This document shows, piece by piece, positions 17,483 to 25,546 of a stretch of 33,101 nucleotides of DNA. The notes beneath the pieces were generated by a model. That model was not told the DNA's origin. It saw nothing but the letters and a program-made list of their open reading frames with translations, and ran no database searches. The stretch is from NCBI GenBank assembly GCA_905479975.1, contig CAJQOS010000023.1, positions 1 through 33,101 of the forward strand, written 5' to 3'. The stretch comes from an uncultured Puniceicoccaceae bacterium (lineage in GTDB: Bacteria; Verrucomicrobiota; Verrucomicrobiia; Opitutales; Coraliomargaritaceae). Both the position numbers and the translations under genes were made by a program. How positions within the stretch are numbered: the stretch's first letter is position 1; every line of letters starts with the position of its first letter.

Positions 17483-18193
17483 CTAGAACGGGTGACACAT
17501 CCAGTCCTCGGCCCCCTCGATGCCGAGCGTCGTGCGCAGGCGCCATGCGATCACCAGAGCGGCAATAAAAGCCACACTTCGTTGAATACGTAGCAGCCAC
17601 TTCGAACTCACCCGTTGATTGAGGCGCATGAATTGACTCTGCGCTAACCACAACAACGGCAAAGTGCCCAAGCCGAAACCAATCGCGAACTCTGCCCCCT
17701 TCAACGCCGAGCCTGAGAACAAGGCCAACCCGAAAATCATATAGAGCGGACCGCACGGTAACAGTGGACTGGCAAAACCGATCATCGCAGCAGCCACTGG
17801 CTTCGCTAACTTAAAAAACCGGGCAGTGCTGCGCCGATAGACTCCCCCCAGCCACTGAGGCTTCGGCAAAAAGCGATCCAACCGAAATGCCACGACTAGA
17901 AAGAAGACCACGAGTATCCATGGCAAATAGTTCAGCCACGAGCGCTCCACCGAGCGAATCACCACGCTCCCAAAAGCCCCGGCCAAGGCTCCCACCAGCC
18001 CATAGGCAAATAACTTCGCCAGATGGTAACAGGTCAACACCAGTTGCGGGCTAGCATCCCCCGTGCGCGCAGGGGCAAAGGCACACGAGAGCGGCCCGCA
18101 CATAGCGACACAGTGCACACTCGTAATCAAACCAGCCACCATCGCAGTGGCACCATTATAAACTGTCTGGTAGTCAAACACGTATCGAGTCAC
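17483..18193 (-). CDS. TauE/SafE-like (UreH_2 / cytochrome-assembly type) membrane protein
   Basis: 236 residues with about six hydrophobic helices. The start region VAGLITSVHCVAMCGPLSCAF and the later PLLPCGPLYMIFGLALFSGSALKGAEF are the paired Cys-Gly-Pro signatures of the small TauE/SafE-related family (Pfam UreH_2, formerly within the sulfite-exporter clan). Members are often found near cytochrome oxidase or copper genes and are thought to move metals or thiols; none of those genes is adjacent here. The end is MCHPF. It is followed by a shared terminator and preceded, 37 bp away, by the lipoprotein gene on the same strand, so the two could be one transcript. Substrate unknown. Confidence 0.85.
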   Translation of the reverse strand: MTRYVFDYQTVYNGATAMVAGLITSVHCVAMCGPLSCAFAPARTGDASPQLVLTCYHLAKLFAYGLVGALAGAFGSVVIRSVERSWLNYLPWILVVFFLVVAFRLDRFLPKPQWLGGVYRRSTARFFKLAKPVAAAMIGFASPLLPCGPLYMIFGLALFSGSALKGAEFAIGFGLGTLPLLWLAQSQFMRLNQRVSSKWLLRIQRSVAFIAALVIAWRLRTTLGIEGAEDWMCHPF

Positions 18194-18230
18194 TCAAAGC
18201 GACATACGAACCAAGCACAAAGTAAAAGCA

Positions 18231-18680
18231 CTAGCGAACAGTCGGCTCTGATGCTTCGTTGTAGAGCACGGTATACAGCACACCCAGTAAATTCTTTCGA
18301 GTCACCCGTTCTTTATCTTCACGGGTATTATTAATGCCCTTGGCGATCCACGCCTCCGAACCAGCGCGACGTATCAGTTGATGCAGCACACGCATACCAT
18401 CCTTAGTCGTATAGCCGACCGTCATCCCCGCCTCCAGATCATCAAATTCAATGGGCCGCACGATAATAATGGTATTCTTCGTTAAGACCGGCTCCATCGA
18501 AGTGCCGCTGGTCCGTGCCATGTAGGCACCGCTATCGCGAAACTTAACCATCTGCCCGAGCTTGAACGCTTCATCATAATCCACAGGCGCAAAAGTGGTA
18601 TTGCTCTGCGAGGTCGTATTACAACCAACGAAGCAACAGCCAGCAAATAGTGCCGCAAGTAGTAGAACCGTTTTCAACAT
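18231..18680 (-). CDS. Putative lipoprotein with S24/S26 (signal-peptidase) fold
   Basis: 149 residues from MLKTVLLL. A signal sequence ends in a lipobox, FVG-Cys at about residue 20 (residue 24 if started at the upstream ATG 18692, whose only ribosome site would touch the codon). The mature protein has the serine loop SGTSMEPVL and TIIIVRPIEFDDLEAGMTVGY, the GD-type beta hairpin, then RVLHQLI with a His where Ser-His (SipW/Sec11-like) peptidases have theirs; the Ser-Lys lysine of bacterial LepB is not evident. So it is an outer-membrane or periplasmic protein of the S24/S26 fold, not a TM-anchored leader peptidase. Activity is unproven. A second, secreted relative is divergent next to it. 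The start choice is an inference. Confidence 0.75.
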   Translation of the reverse strand: MLKTVLLLAALFAGCCFVGCNTTSQSNTTFAPVDYDEAFKLGQMVKFRDSGAYMARTSGTSMEPVLTKNTIIIVRPIEFDDLEAGMTVGYTTKDGMRVLHQLIRRAGSEAWIAKGINNTREDKERVTRKNLLGVLYTVLYNEASEPTVR

Positions 18681-18843
18681 GACACTCACCATTCCTATCT
18701 ACGTTCTGATAGCAAGCCACTTCAAGCGTTCTCCCGCCGCATAAATACAGAACTCATTTTGCAACGCTCGTCAAATGCGAAGGACTTGTAAAAAGCACTA
18801 AGCACATCCACATCCAACTACACTACAGCAACTTGCAGTCGCA

Positions 18844-18871
18844 CTACGTGATATTACGTAGACGATCTACG
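18844..18871. promoter_or_regulatory. Overlapping inverted repeats in the divergent S26-like region
   Basis: CTACGT (18844-18849) pairs with ACGTAG (18856-18861) over GATATT, and CGTAGA (18857-18862) pairs with TCTACG (18866-18871) over CGA. The two palindromes share ACGTAGA. They lie in the 276 bp between the divergent S26-like genes and could be a binding site controlling both, or attenuating structures; no T run follows. Confidence 0.5.
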
Positions 18872-18956
18872 CAGCCTAGCGCTCGCATCTCGCGAAATTA
18901 ACTCAAAAGAATACACTCATCACGCGATACCATATTCAGCCCTCAGAAGGTATTCT

Positions 18957-19442
18957 GTGGGCATGAAAACAACTACCCTCCTCGCACTCATCACCCTCAG
19001 CCTTACAGCGGTTTTTTCAGCCAATGCTGCACCGAAGTCTTCCGCTCCATTTGCAAAAGCACTTCAAGACGCAGAGATGATTGCCTCCCTCAGCCCTGAG
19101 TGGAGTGTGCAACGCACCACTGGAGATTCTATGGGTGACTTCTACGGCGACAACTCCTTGATCCTCGTTCAAAAAGCCAGCATCGAAGACATCCGCGTTG
19201 GCATGATGGTTGTTTACCGCTCACCAGAAGGCGAGCTGATCTCTCATAAGGTAGCAGCACACAACGGAGACTCGCTTGGCACCATCGGTGTTTCCAACTG
19301 GAGCATGGATCCATTTCCAATCACTGACGATATGATCGTCGGCACCGTATTCGGCGTCTTTCACACATCCGGCGCTCCAAGTGGTCAAGTGCTCGCTTCC
19401 AACGGCCAGCCGCTACCGACTGCACTCTGCAAAACATTTTAG
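18957..19442 (+). CDS. Secreted protein with S24/S26 (signal-peptidase) fold
   Basis: 161 residues from GTG at 18957 (spaced 6 from AGAAGG), or 159 from ATG at 18963. The first 22 residues of the ATG form are a signal peptide ending in SANA. The mature protein shows the serine motif TTGDSMGDFYGDNSLILV (Ser56, ATG numbering), the hairpin IEDIRVGMMVVYRS and ISHKVAAHNGDS with His95, matching the Ser-His order of SipW/Sec11-type S26 peptidases but with no membrane helix. It ends with a single late Cys. It is divergent from the lipoprotein relative and has its own strong terminator. Whether either protein cleaves anything is unknown; both key residues are present. Confidence 0.78.
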   Translation: MGMKTTTLLALITLSLTAVFSANAAPKSSAPFAKALQDAEMIASLSPEWSVQRTTGDSMGDFYGDNSLILVQKASIEDIRVGMMVVYRSPEGELISHKVAAHNGDSLGTIGVSNWSMDPFPITDDMIVGTVFGVFHTSGAPSGQVLASNGQPLPTALCKTF

Positions 19443-19492
19443 TTAAACACTTTCGGATGGATCATTATTTGTTGTTTTCATCTGTCCGATAA

Positions 19493-19530
19493 AAAAGAGC
19501 CTCTTCTGCAAATTGCGGGAGAGGCTTTTC
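19493..19530 (+). terminator. Rho-independent terminator
   Basis: AGCCTCT (19498-19504) pairs with AGAGGCT (19520-19526); the intervening bases continue the stem with one or two wobbles. TTTTCTCTTT follows, and an A run precedes, so it may act in both directions. It ends the secreted S26-like gene. Confidence 0.85.
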
Positions 19531-19615
19531 TCTTTGAATTTTATAAATCACTATGCCAGAACTACTGACACACCCAGAAGCGCCCACACTGAGCGATCCT
19601 TCTCTAGACACTCAT

Positions 19616-20281
19616 ATGAAAAAAGTAATCGTCATCGAAGACCAGACCATCCTACGAGATCTGATCTGCCAATTGGTAGAAAGTTACACTGGAATGGAAG
19701 TCATCGCCCAAGCGGGCTGTGGCGCCGACGGCTATGAACTCTGCCTTGAGCACCAGCCTGACCTCGTCATCCTCGACATCATGCTGCCCAACTTATCCGG
19801 CAGCGAAGTGCTCCGCCGACTCAAAGCAAAGAATCCGAAGATCAACATTCTAATTTTCTCCGCGGCGGCATCCAACAGTATGGTCAATCGCCTACTCAAA
19901 GCAGGTGTCACCGGATACATCGAAAAAGACGCCGGCCTCGCAGAACTCGAAAAAGCGATTTCACTGGTCTCCGACGGGCGCTCCTACTTCAGCCCTCGCA
20001 TCGTCGATACCATGCGCGAGCTCATGATCAACGGTGGCCAAGACGACTCACTTGATTCACTCACCTCTCGCGAGCGCGAGATCGTGCAACTCATCGCAGA
20101 GAGCTACAGTAACAAAGAGATCGCCGCGAAACTCGGCATGAGCGTCCGCACCGCCGACACGCACCGCACCAACATCATGAAGAAACTCGACCTACACGAT
20201 GTAGCCGCCCTCACCCGCTGGGCGATCGCCAACAAACTGGTCGATCCCATCGGAGGCGATATGAGCACCGTCGAAATCTAA
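19616..20281 (+). CDS. NarL/LuxR-type response regulator (orphan)
   Basis: 221 residues from MKKVIVIEDQ. The receiver domain has acidic pocket E8-D9, phospho-acceptor D54 in LVILDIMLPNLSGSEVL, Ser82 in the switch position and K104 in YIEKDAG. A LuxR helix-turn-helix follows (SLTSREREIVQLIAESYSNKEIAAKLGMS... with the RTADTHRTNIMKKLDL recognition region). The frame is open to an ATG at 19553, giving 21 additional residues; no ribosome site decides, and I start at the conserved first strand. No histidine kinase is adjacent, so its signal is unknown; the exported S26-like gene just upstream is separated by a terminator. It would bind DNA as a phosphorylated dimer. Confidence 0.92.
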   Translation: MKKVIVIEDQTILRDLICQLVESYTGMEVIAQAGCGADGYELCLEHQPDLVILDIMLPNLSGSEVLRRLKAKNPKINILIFSAAASNSMVNRLLKAGVTGYIEKDAGLAELEKAISLVSDGRSYFSPRIVDTMRELMINGGQDDSLDSLTSREREIVQLIAESYSNKEIAAKLGMSVRTADTHRTNIMKKLDLHDVAALTRWAIANKLVDPIGGDMSTVEI

Positions 20282-20304
20282 ACCACTCACCATTTTCATC
20301 AAAG

Positions 20305-20338
20305 ACGCCCCATCGAGCCAGACTCGATGGGGCGTTTC
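20305..20338 (+). terminator. Strong Rho-independent terminator
   Basis: ACGCCCCATCGAG (20305-20317) pairs perfectly with CTCGATGGGGCGT (20323-20335) over a 5-base loop, followed by TTC. It ends the response-regulator gene and separates it from converging meaB. Confidence 0.88.
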
Positions 20339-20371
20339 GCTACAGGAATATTTCGACATGCCCCGGTGAAA

Positions 20372-21370
20372 TCAATCCTCACCGAGCAATTCACTCAGCG
20401 CCATCGAAACGGGCAGCTCTCCTAGCCCGACTGCGGTCTCCATATTTTGAATACGGGGGCCGTTTTTTTCGGTAAAGCGCTGCATCACGGCTAGCTGTAG
20501 CAACGAGTTAAACCAATCCACATTCTGCTCTTGGCGGCGCTGTTCGAAGACGCCCGTCGCGGTCATCTCATCGCGAAATTGCATCACGAGCTCCCACACT
20601 TTTTCGACTCCATCCCCTTCAAGGGCAGAGCAACTCATCGCCTTCGGCTTCCAACCGGGCGTGAATGGATGCAGAAAATGCAGCACGCGTGAATACTCGA
20701 CACGCGCAATGTCGGCTTTGAGCTTATTGTCACCATCGGCCTTATTCACGACGATGGCATCAGCGAGTTCGATCACGCCTTTTTTAATACCTTGCAACTC
20801 GTCACCTGCACCTGCGATTTGCAGCAGCAGGAAAAAGTCGGTCATGGTGCGCACGGCGGTTTCACTTTGGCCGACGCCAACGGTCTCCACCAGAATCACA
20901 TCATACCCCGCAGCCTCACAGAGCAAGAGCCCCTCACGTGTGCGTGCCGCTACGCCTCCGAGGCTTCTGCCGGACGGTGAAGGGCGAATGAAGGCATTCT
21001 CATGGCGTGACAAATCCTCCATGCGGGTCTTATCGCCCAGAATACTACCTCCATTGATGGAGCTACTCGGGTCGACCGCAAGCACGGCGACTTTTTTGCC
21101 CTGTTCACAGAGCGACATGCCGAGCGCTTCAATAAAAGTGCTCTTCCCTGCCCCCGGAACGCCGGTCATACCGACACGCATGGCTCCTCCAGTGTGCGGC
21201 AAAATACGCTGCATGAGCTGTTGCGCGGGCAAACGGTGCTTCGGAGCAGCACTCTCTACTAAAGTGATCGCCATGGCCAGATGGCTACGTTCCCCGGCGC
21301 AAACGCCTGCGACAAGGGCATCAATATCTGGTTCTCGGCGGCGCGGTATTTTTCTAGGTGATGACATCAA
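20372..21370 (-). CDS. meaB: MeaB/ArgK GTPase, methylmalonyl-CoA mutase chaperone
   Basis: 332 residues. MeaB is a G3E-family GTPase that loads and protects the B12 cofactor of methylmalonyl-CoA mutase. Seen are the P-loop GVPGAGKST (70-78), DPSS, the switch region DKTRMEDLS.., PSPSGRSLGG, DVILVETVGVGQSE, and the guanine-specificity NKAD. Arg-rich N-terminus and C-terminal dimerisation region are present. The start is the first of two ATGs. It lies 92 bp after the CoA-transferase gene, beyond a terminator, as the last gene of the module on this strand; the mutase itself is divergent. Very secure, and its presence supports a B12-dependent mutase rather than an alternative. Confidence 0.96.
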   Translation of the reverse strand: MMSSPRKIPRRREPDIDALVAGVCAGERSHLAMAITLVESAAPKHRLPAQQLMQRILPHTGGAMRVGMTGVPGAGKSTFIEALGMSLCEQGKKVAVLAVDPSSSINGGSILGDKTRMEDLSRHENAFIRPSPSGRSLGGVAARTREGLLLCEAAGYDVILVETVGVGQSETAVRTMTDFFLLLQIAGAGDELQGIKKGVIELADAIVVNKADGDNKLKADIARVEYSRVLHFLHPFTPGWKPKAMSCSALEGDGVEKVWELVMQFRDEMTATGVFEQRRQEQNVDWFNSLLQLAVMQRFTEKNGPRIQNMETAVGLGELPVSMALSELLGED

Positions 21371-21390
21371 TCAACTGTGTAAATTTTTCA

Positions 21391-21431
21391 AAAAAAACTC
21401 TCAATCCTAATCAGAGAAAAGGATTGAGAGT
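21391..21431 (-). terminator. Rho-independent terminator of the CoA-transferase operon
   Basis: ACTCTCAATCC (21397-21407) pairs perfectly with GGATTGAGAGT (21421-21431), 13-base loop. On the minus strand the stem is followed by seven T (complement of 21391-21397). It lies between the CoA-transferase and meaB, so meaB is reached by read-through or has its own promoter. Confidence 0.92.
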
Positions 21432-21462
21432 CGATTAAAAAGCAAAGTGCTAAGTGAGACTC

Positions 21463-22977
21463 TTAGTCTTTCGAATACTTCGAAGACCAATCCACACCGC
21501 GCATGTCCTTCTTCTCCATGAATGCTTCATGCATTGCGAAGGCTGTGCGAAGTGTTTGTGGCGTGTGGCCATTCTTCACATTGGCGAAATATGCGTGTAG
21601 TTGCTCGCGATACTCCGGGTGCACACAGTTATCAACGATCTCGATCGCGCGTTGAACTGGGTCCTTACCACGCAGATCCGCGATCCCTTGCTCGGTGATG
21701 ATCACCTGCACAGAGTGTTCACTGTGGTCGAGGTGAGCGACCATCGGCACGATCGTGCTGATCGCGCCACCCTTTGCGATGGAGGGGCAAGTGAAGATGG
21801 AGATATAAGCGTTACGAGTGAAATCACCCGAGCCACCGATACCGTTCATCAAGTTGTTACCCATCACGTGTGTGGAGTTCACATTCCCCCAGATATCGAC
21901 TTCGATCGCTGTATTGATCGAGATGATACCGAGGCGGCGAACTGCTTCCGGGTGATTGGAGATTTCCTGCGGGCGCAAGACCATGCGTTGCTTGAAGAAA
22001 TCAAGATCCTCATACACTTCCTTCAGGTATGGAGGCGACACAGTCAATGACGTCGCACTTGCGAAAGTAATATCACCACTGCGCATCAAGCCGATGACGC
22101 TGTCTTGAATCACTTCCGAATACATTTCAAACGGAGGGATGTTCTCATTCGCACCAAGCGCACCGAGCACCGCATTCGCAATGTTACCCACACCGGATTG
22201 AATGGGGAGGAAGCCTTCCGGGATACGACCTGCCTTGAGTTCGTCTGCGAGGAATGTCGCGACGTTCTCACCAATCTGTGCTGTCACAGCATCAGTTTCT
22301 TTAAAGCCACCGACTTCGTCTGGACGATTGGTCTTAACGATACCGACGATCTTCGCTGGGTCGACCTTGAGTGTCGGCGAGCCAAAACGGTCGCTGCACT
22401 TGTAAACTGGGATCTCCTTACGATGTGGCGGATCAAGCGGCTCGTAGATGTCGTGCAAACCGCTCAACTCTTCCGGGTGAGCTTCGTTGAGCTCGATCAG
22501 AATATGGTCGGCAACACCACAGAAGGTGTTACTCGCACCGACACTGGTAGTCAGCACGATCTCACCGTCTTCACTAACGGAAGCGGCTTCAACCACGGCA
22601 TATTTGATCTTACCGAGGAAACCATAACGAGCGGCCTGTGGCAGCATCGAGAGGTGCATGTCGAAGAACTTAGTTTCGCCCTTATTAATCGCAGCGCGAA
22701 GCGACTTATCACTTTGATAAGGAGTGCGAAACAGCACGGCATTTGCGCGAGCAAGCTCGCCATCGAGGCTATCGCCTGTCGATGCACCGGTAACGACGCC
22801 GATCTTGAAATCACGACCTGCCTCGTGCTCTGCATTTGCGCGACGCGCGATTGCGGTCGGGATCTCCTTGGCAGCACCAGCTGGAGTGAATCCGCTGAAG
22901 CCGAGGATATCCTCATTATTAATCAATGCAGCCGCGTCATCGGCCGTAATCACTTTATATCTAGTATCTTCTAACAT
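21463..22977 (-). CDS. Succinate/acetate/propionyl-CoA CoA-transferase (AarC/ScpC/Cat1 family)
   Basis: 504 residues, the family size. Enzymes here move CoA between acyl-CoA and a free acid, such as succinyl-CoA to acetate or propionyl-CoA to succinate, through a glutamyl-CoA thioester. Expected catalytic Glu is E288 in MYSEVIQDSVIGLM; also visible are GFSGFTPAGAAKEIP, the QSGVGNIANAVLGAL loop and GIGGSGDFTRNAY near the oxyanion region. The operon (epimerase, decarboxylase) makes propionyl-CoA:succinate transfer the natural reading, closing the succinate-propionate cycle; acetate could also be used. Substrate choice is inference. It follows the decarboxylase beta subunit by 114 bp and is ended by a terminator. 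The N-terminal ATG begins the conserved domain. Confidence 0.92.
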   Translation of the reverse strand: MLEDTRYKVITADDAAALINNEDILGFSGFTPAGAAKEIPTAIARRANAEHEAGRDFKIGVVTGASTGDSLDGELARANAVLFRTPYQSDKSLRAAINKGETKFFDMHLSMLPQAARYGFLGKIKYAVVEAASVSEDGEIVLTTSVGASNTFCGVADHILIELNEAHPEELSGLHDIYEPLDPPHRKEIPVYKCSDRFGSPTLKVDPAKIVGIVKTNRPDEVGGFKETDAVTAQIGENVATFLADELKAGRIPEGFLPIQSGVGNIANAVLGALGANENIPPFEMYSEVIQDSVIGLMRSGDITFASATSLTVSPPYLKEVYEDLDFFKQRMVLRPQEISNHPEAVRRLGIISINTAIEVDIWGNVNSTHVMGNNLMNGIGGSGDFTRNAYISIFTCPSIAKGGAISTIVPMVAHLDHSEHSVQVIITEQGIADLRGKDPVQRAIEIVDNCVHPEYREQLHAYFANVKNGHTPQTLRTAFAMHEAFMEKKDMRGVDWSSKYSKD

Positions 22978-23091
22978 GGTCTTTTTGGGTTAAACTTTTC
23001 TTATTTGTATATAGGAATAGAGCCAGCTATCGCACTGCGCAGAAGTATACAGAATGCCGCGCGCTCTTATTAAAAATGGATCATCAGCGAC

Positions 23092-24597
23092 TTAGTGACC
23101 GGAGTTCGCAAGGACAGTGAGGAAGAAACCTGCGACCAATGCCGTGCCGATCACACCCGCAACATTCGGGCCCATCGCATGCATCAGTAGGAAGTTACTT
23201 GGGTCTGCCTTCTGGCCTTCGACCTGGCTCACACGTGCGGCCATTGGCACCGCACTCACACCGGCAGAGCCGATGAGTGGATTGATTTTATTCTTCGAGA
23301 AGACGTTCATCGTTTTCGCCATCAAGACGCCACAGGAAGTAGCGATGCCAAAAGCGACGATGCCGAGGAGCAAGATGCCAAGCGTCTCTGCACGCAGAAA
23401 GCGGTCGCCTGTCATCGTGATACCGACACTAGTGCCAAGGAAGATGGTGATGATATTGATCAGCTCATTCTGAGCTGCTTTACTGAGGCGCTCAGTCACA
23501 TTACACTCACGCAGAAAGTTACCGAACATCAGCATACCAATCAGCGGAGAGGCTGGTGGAACAAGCAAGATACATGCAACAGTGACAATCACAGCGAAGA
23601 CAAGCTTCTCAAGACGGCTCACCTTACGCAGGCTCTTCATGCGAATCTTACGTTCTGCCTCTGTCGTCAACGCACGCATGATCGGCGGTTGAATCACCGG
23701 AACCAGCGCCATGTAGCTATAAGCAGCCACCGCGATGGGTGCGAGCAGTTCTGGAGCCAAGGAATTCGCCAGGAAGATCGAGGTCGGCCCATCGGCTCCC
23801 CCTATAATACCGATCGCCCCCGAGGCTTGATCCGAGAATCCGAGGAATTGTGCACCTATGAACGTCGCGAAGACACCGAACTGAGCAGCACCACCGAGTA
23901 GCAGTGTGCGAGGATTTGCAATGAGCGGACCGAAGTCTGTCAACGCGCCCACTCCGAGGAAAATCAACGGAGGGAAGATCTCCAGTAGGATACCGAGTTG
24001 AATGTAGTGAAACAAGCCACCGGTATGTTCGCTGTTCAACTCAGTCAACTCTGCACCTTTAGTCAGACGCTCACCGACTTTAGTCTCTGCCGAGACCACA
24101 CGCCCAGACGCATCGGCCCAGACCAACACATCCGAAGCTTTAAGTGCCACATCACCGATTAACAGAACTCCACCGTCAGCATCCTCATCAGCGTTACGAT
24201 CACGCATCACATATAACAATGTGTTTGTGCCATACTCACCGACCGTTTCACCTGCCAGCAATGCCACAAGTGATTCTGCGCCGAGATCGCCAGCCGTTTC
24301 GGGCATGACCTTCTCAACCGCATTCAACTTAGCGACCTGCCCTTCCTGAGCGCCAACGACCATCACCTCGCCTGACACCGGGGCGCGAACCACGCTGGCA
24401 GGTTTATTGATAATACCTTGTGTCGGCAAGTTTGCGAGCATTGCACCGAATGCGATAGGCACCAGCAGCAATGGCTCAAACTTCTTATAGACAGCAAGGT
24501 AGAGGAGCACGACAACGACCGCCCACATGACTAGCATGCGCCAGTCAAGGAAGGCAAAGCCTGTGTTACCGTAGAGACGATGGAATAGATCAATCAT
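23092..24597 (-). CDS. mmdB: Methylmalonyl-CoA decarboxylase beta subunit (Na+-translocating, OadB/MmdB)
   Basis: 501 residues, longer than the roughly 375-435 of typical OadB/MmdB. This integral-membrane subunit decarboxylates carboxybiotin and exports Na+. Canonical parts: VYKKFEPLLLVPIAFGAMLANLP (38-59), GVGALTDFGPLIANPRTLLLG, the Na+ site GIIGGADGPTSIFLANSLAPELL, YMALVPVIQPPIMRALT, NIITIFLGTSVG, and NPLIGSAGVSAVPMAARVS plus MHAMGPNVAGVIG near the end. Residues about 62-195 are unusual: APVSGEVMV...GQVAKL and ADASGRVVSAETKVGERLTKG look like a barrel-sandwich fold without a biotinyl Lys. Leader bases carry a 13-bp direct repeat. Identity secure; the insertion's role unknown. Confidence 0.93.
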   Translation of the reverse strand: MIDLFHRLYGNTGFAFLDWRMLVMWAVVVVLLYLAVYKKFEPLLLVPIAFGAMLANLPTQGIINKPASVVRAPVSGEVMVVGAQEGQVAKLNAVEKVMPETAGDLGAESLVALLAGETVGEYGTNTLLYVMRDRNADEDADGGVLLIGDVALKASDVLVWADASGRVVSAETKVGERLTKGAELTELNSEHTGGLFHYIQLGILLEIFPPLIFLGVGALTDFGPLIANPRTLLLGGAAQFGVFATFIGAQFLGFSDQASGAIGIIGGADGPTSIFLANSLAPELLAPIAVAAYSYMALVPVIQPPIMRALTTEAERKIRMKSLRKVSRLEKLVFAVIVTVACILLVPPASPLIGMLMFGNFLRECNVTERLSKAAQNELINIITIFLGTSVGITMTGDRFLRAETLGILLLGIVAFGIATSCGVLMAKTMNVFSKNKINPLIGSAGVSAVPMAARVSQVEGQKADPSNFLLMHAMGPNVAGVIGTALVAGFFLTVLANSGH

Positions 24598-24603
24598 GTG
24601 ATA

Positions 24604-24635
24604 GGGACTCTGTTATTAGGTGGGGACTCTGTTAT
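24604..24635. repeat. 13-bp direct repeat in the beta-subunit leader
   Basis: GGGACTCTGTTAT occurs at 24604-24616 and again at 24623-24635, a 19-base period. On the coding strand it reads ATAACAGAGTCCC twice just before the beta-subunit start. It may be a recent tandem duplication or a leader element. Confidence 0.6.
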
Positions 24636-24647
24636 GAATAGGTTCGC

Positions 24648-25043
24648 TTAAGCGAGAGTGACCATCACTTGGCCTTCTTCGACGGCATCGCCTGCTTTAA
24701 CTAGGATAGCAGTTACGGTTCCGGCCTGAGTCGCAGCAACGATGGTGTTCATCTTCATGGCTTCAAGCGTAATGACTGTCTGTCCCTCTGCAACAGTGTC
24801 ACCAATAGCGACATCTGCAGAGACCACAACTGCGGCCAATGGGCTGACAACACTACCATCACCCGCGGCGGCAGGAGCTGCCACTGCTGCTGGAGTTGCG
24901 ACAGGAGCTGCGACAGGAGCTGCGACACGTGCACTACTGGTTGGAGCTGCTGCTCGTGGAGCCGGAGAGGAGAAGCCCTCGTCCAACAGTTCTACTTCGA
25001 CTTCGTAGGTCTTACCTTCGACACTTATACGTAAACGTTTCAT
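24648..25043 (-). CDS. mmdC: Biotin carboxyl carrier subunit of the decarboxylase (MmdC-like)
   Basis: 131 residues. An N-terminal segment (KRLRISVEGKTYEVEVELL) is linked by a 30-residue Ala/Pro-rich hinge to a biotinyl domain. The biotin acceptor is K97 in EAMKM, the exact consensus. It shuttles the carboxyl group from the carboxyltransferase to the membrane beta subunit. It sits 42 bp after the gamma-subunit gene and 50 bp before the beta-subunit gene in one operon. The repetitive Ala-Pro hinge resembles those in other Mmd/Oad carriers. A biotin-protein ligase would be needed and is not in the window. Confidence 0.95.
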   Translation of the reverse strand: MKRLRISVEGKTYEVEVELLDEGFSSPAPRAAAPTSSARVAAPVAAPVATPAAVAAPAAAGDGSVVSPLAAVVVSADVAIGDTVAEGQTVITLEAMKMNTIVAATQAGTVTAILVKAGDAVEEGQVMVTLA

Positions 25044-25085
25044 GTTATTATATTCTCTAAATTGTTGTTTGTTTTAAAATGGATT

Positions 25086-25511
25086 CTAGCGCACGCGGTG
25101 CGATGAGAAGATCTGGCGGCGGCCTTCTTGAGCCCAACCAGGACCTCCCGGACGAATCGAGACGATGCGATGTGCACGATCTCCGATGACGGAGTGCACC
25201 GCTGCTGCCAGAACCGCCATCAGTGCAGGGTCTTCGTCCTCGCAGCTGATTGCTTCCGGGCTTGCTACAGGAGCAGGCTTCGGCGCCAGATTTGCCGCAG
25301 CGACAGCCGCTGCAACCGCAGCTTCAGCCTTCGCGGTAATCTTGGCATCATAGCGACGGAACACGGCACCGATTGACGCTGTCACTAGCGCAAGGAGCAC
25401 TAGAACAACCATGACGAATGCAAAGCCGACGACGACAATTTCCATCGTCTCCGAAGACTGAACTTCGGCAGCCGGGCCGCTAACGGCCAGAATTAGGTCT
25501 AAATTATTCAT
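25086..25511 (-). CDS. mmdD: Decarboxylase gamma/delta subunit (OadG family)
   Basis: 141 residues. One N-terminal membrane helix (MEIVVVGFAFVMVVLVLLAL), an Ala-rich stalk (AEAAVAAAVAAANLAPKPAPV) and a C-terminal helix (EDEDPALMAVLAAAVHSVIG) are the OadG/MmdD layout. The C-terminal HRIVSIRPGGPGWAQEGRRQ resembles the tail that binds the carboxyltransferase. It assembles and anchors the complex. The gene lies between mmdA (35 bp) and the carrier (42 bp). Identity rests on layout and position; sequence conservation is low in this family. Confidence 0.85.
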   Translation of the reverse strand: MNNLDLILAVSGPAAEVQSSETMEIVVVGFAFVMVVLVLLALVTASIGAVFRRYDAKITAKAEAAVAAAVAAANLAPKPAPVASPEAISCEDEDPALMAVLAAAVHSVIGDRAHRIVSIRPGGPGWAQEGRRQIFSSHRVR

Positions 25512-25546
25512 AAATAATACTCAGGTGAATTACTGAAAAACACAGT

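Noticed and set aside
18231..19442. The GTSM/GDSM proteins as LexA-type or phage repressors
   Set aside because: Both have export signals and no helix-turn-helix, so the exported S26-like fold fits better.
22105..22974. 289-codon plus-strand frame opposite the CoA-transferase gene
   Set aside because: Antisense shadow of a conserved enzyme; no motif and no promoter or ribosome site.
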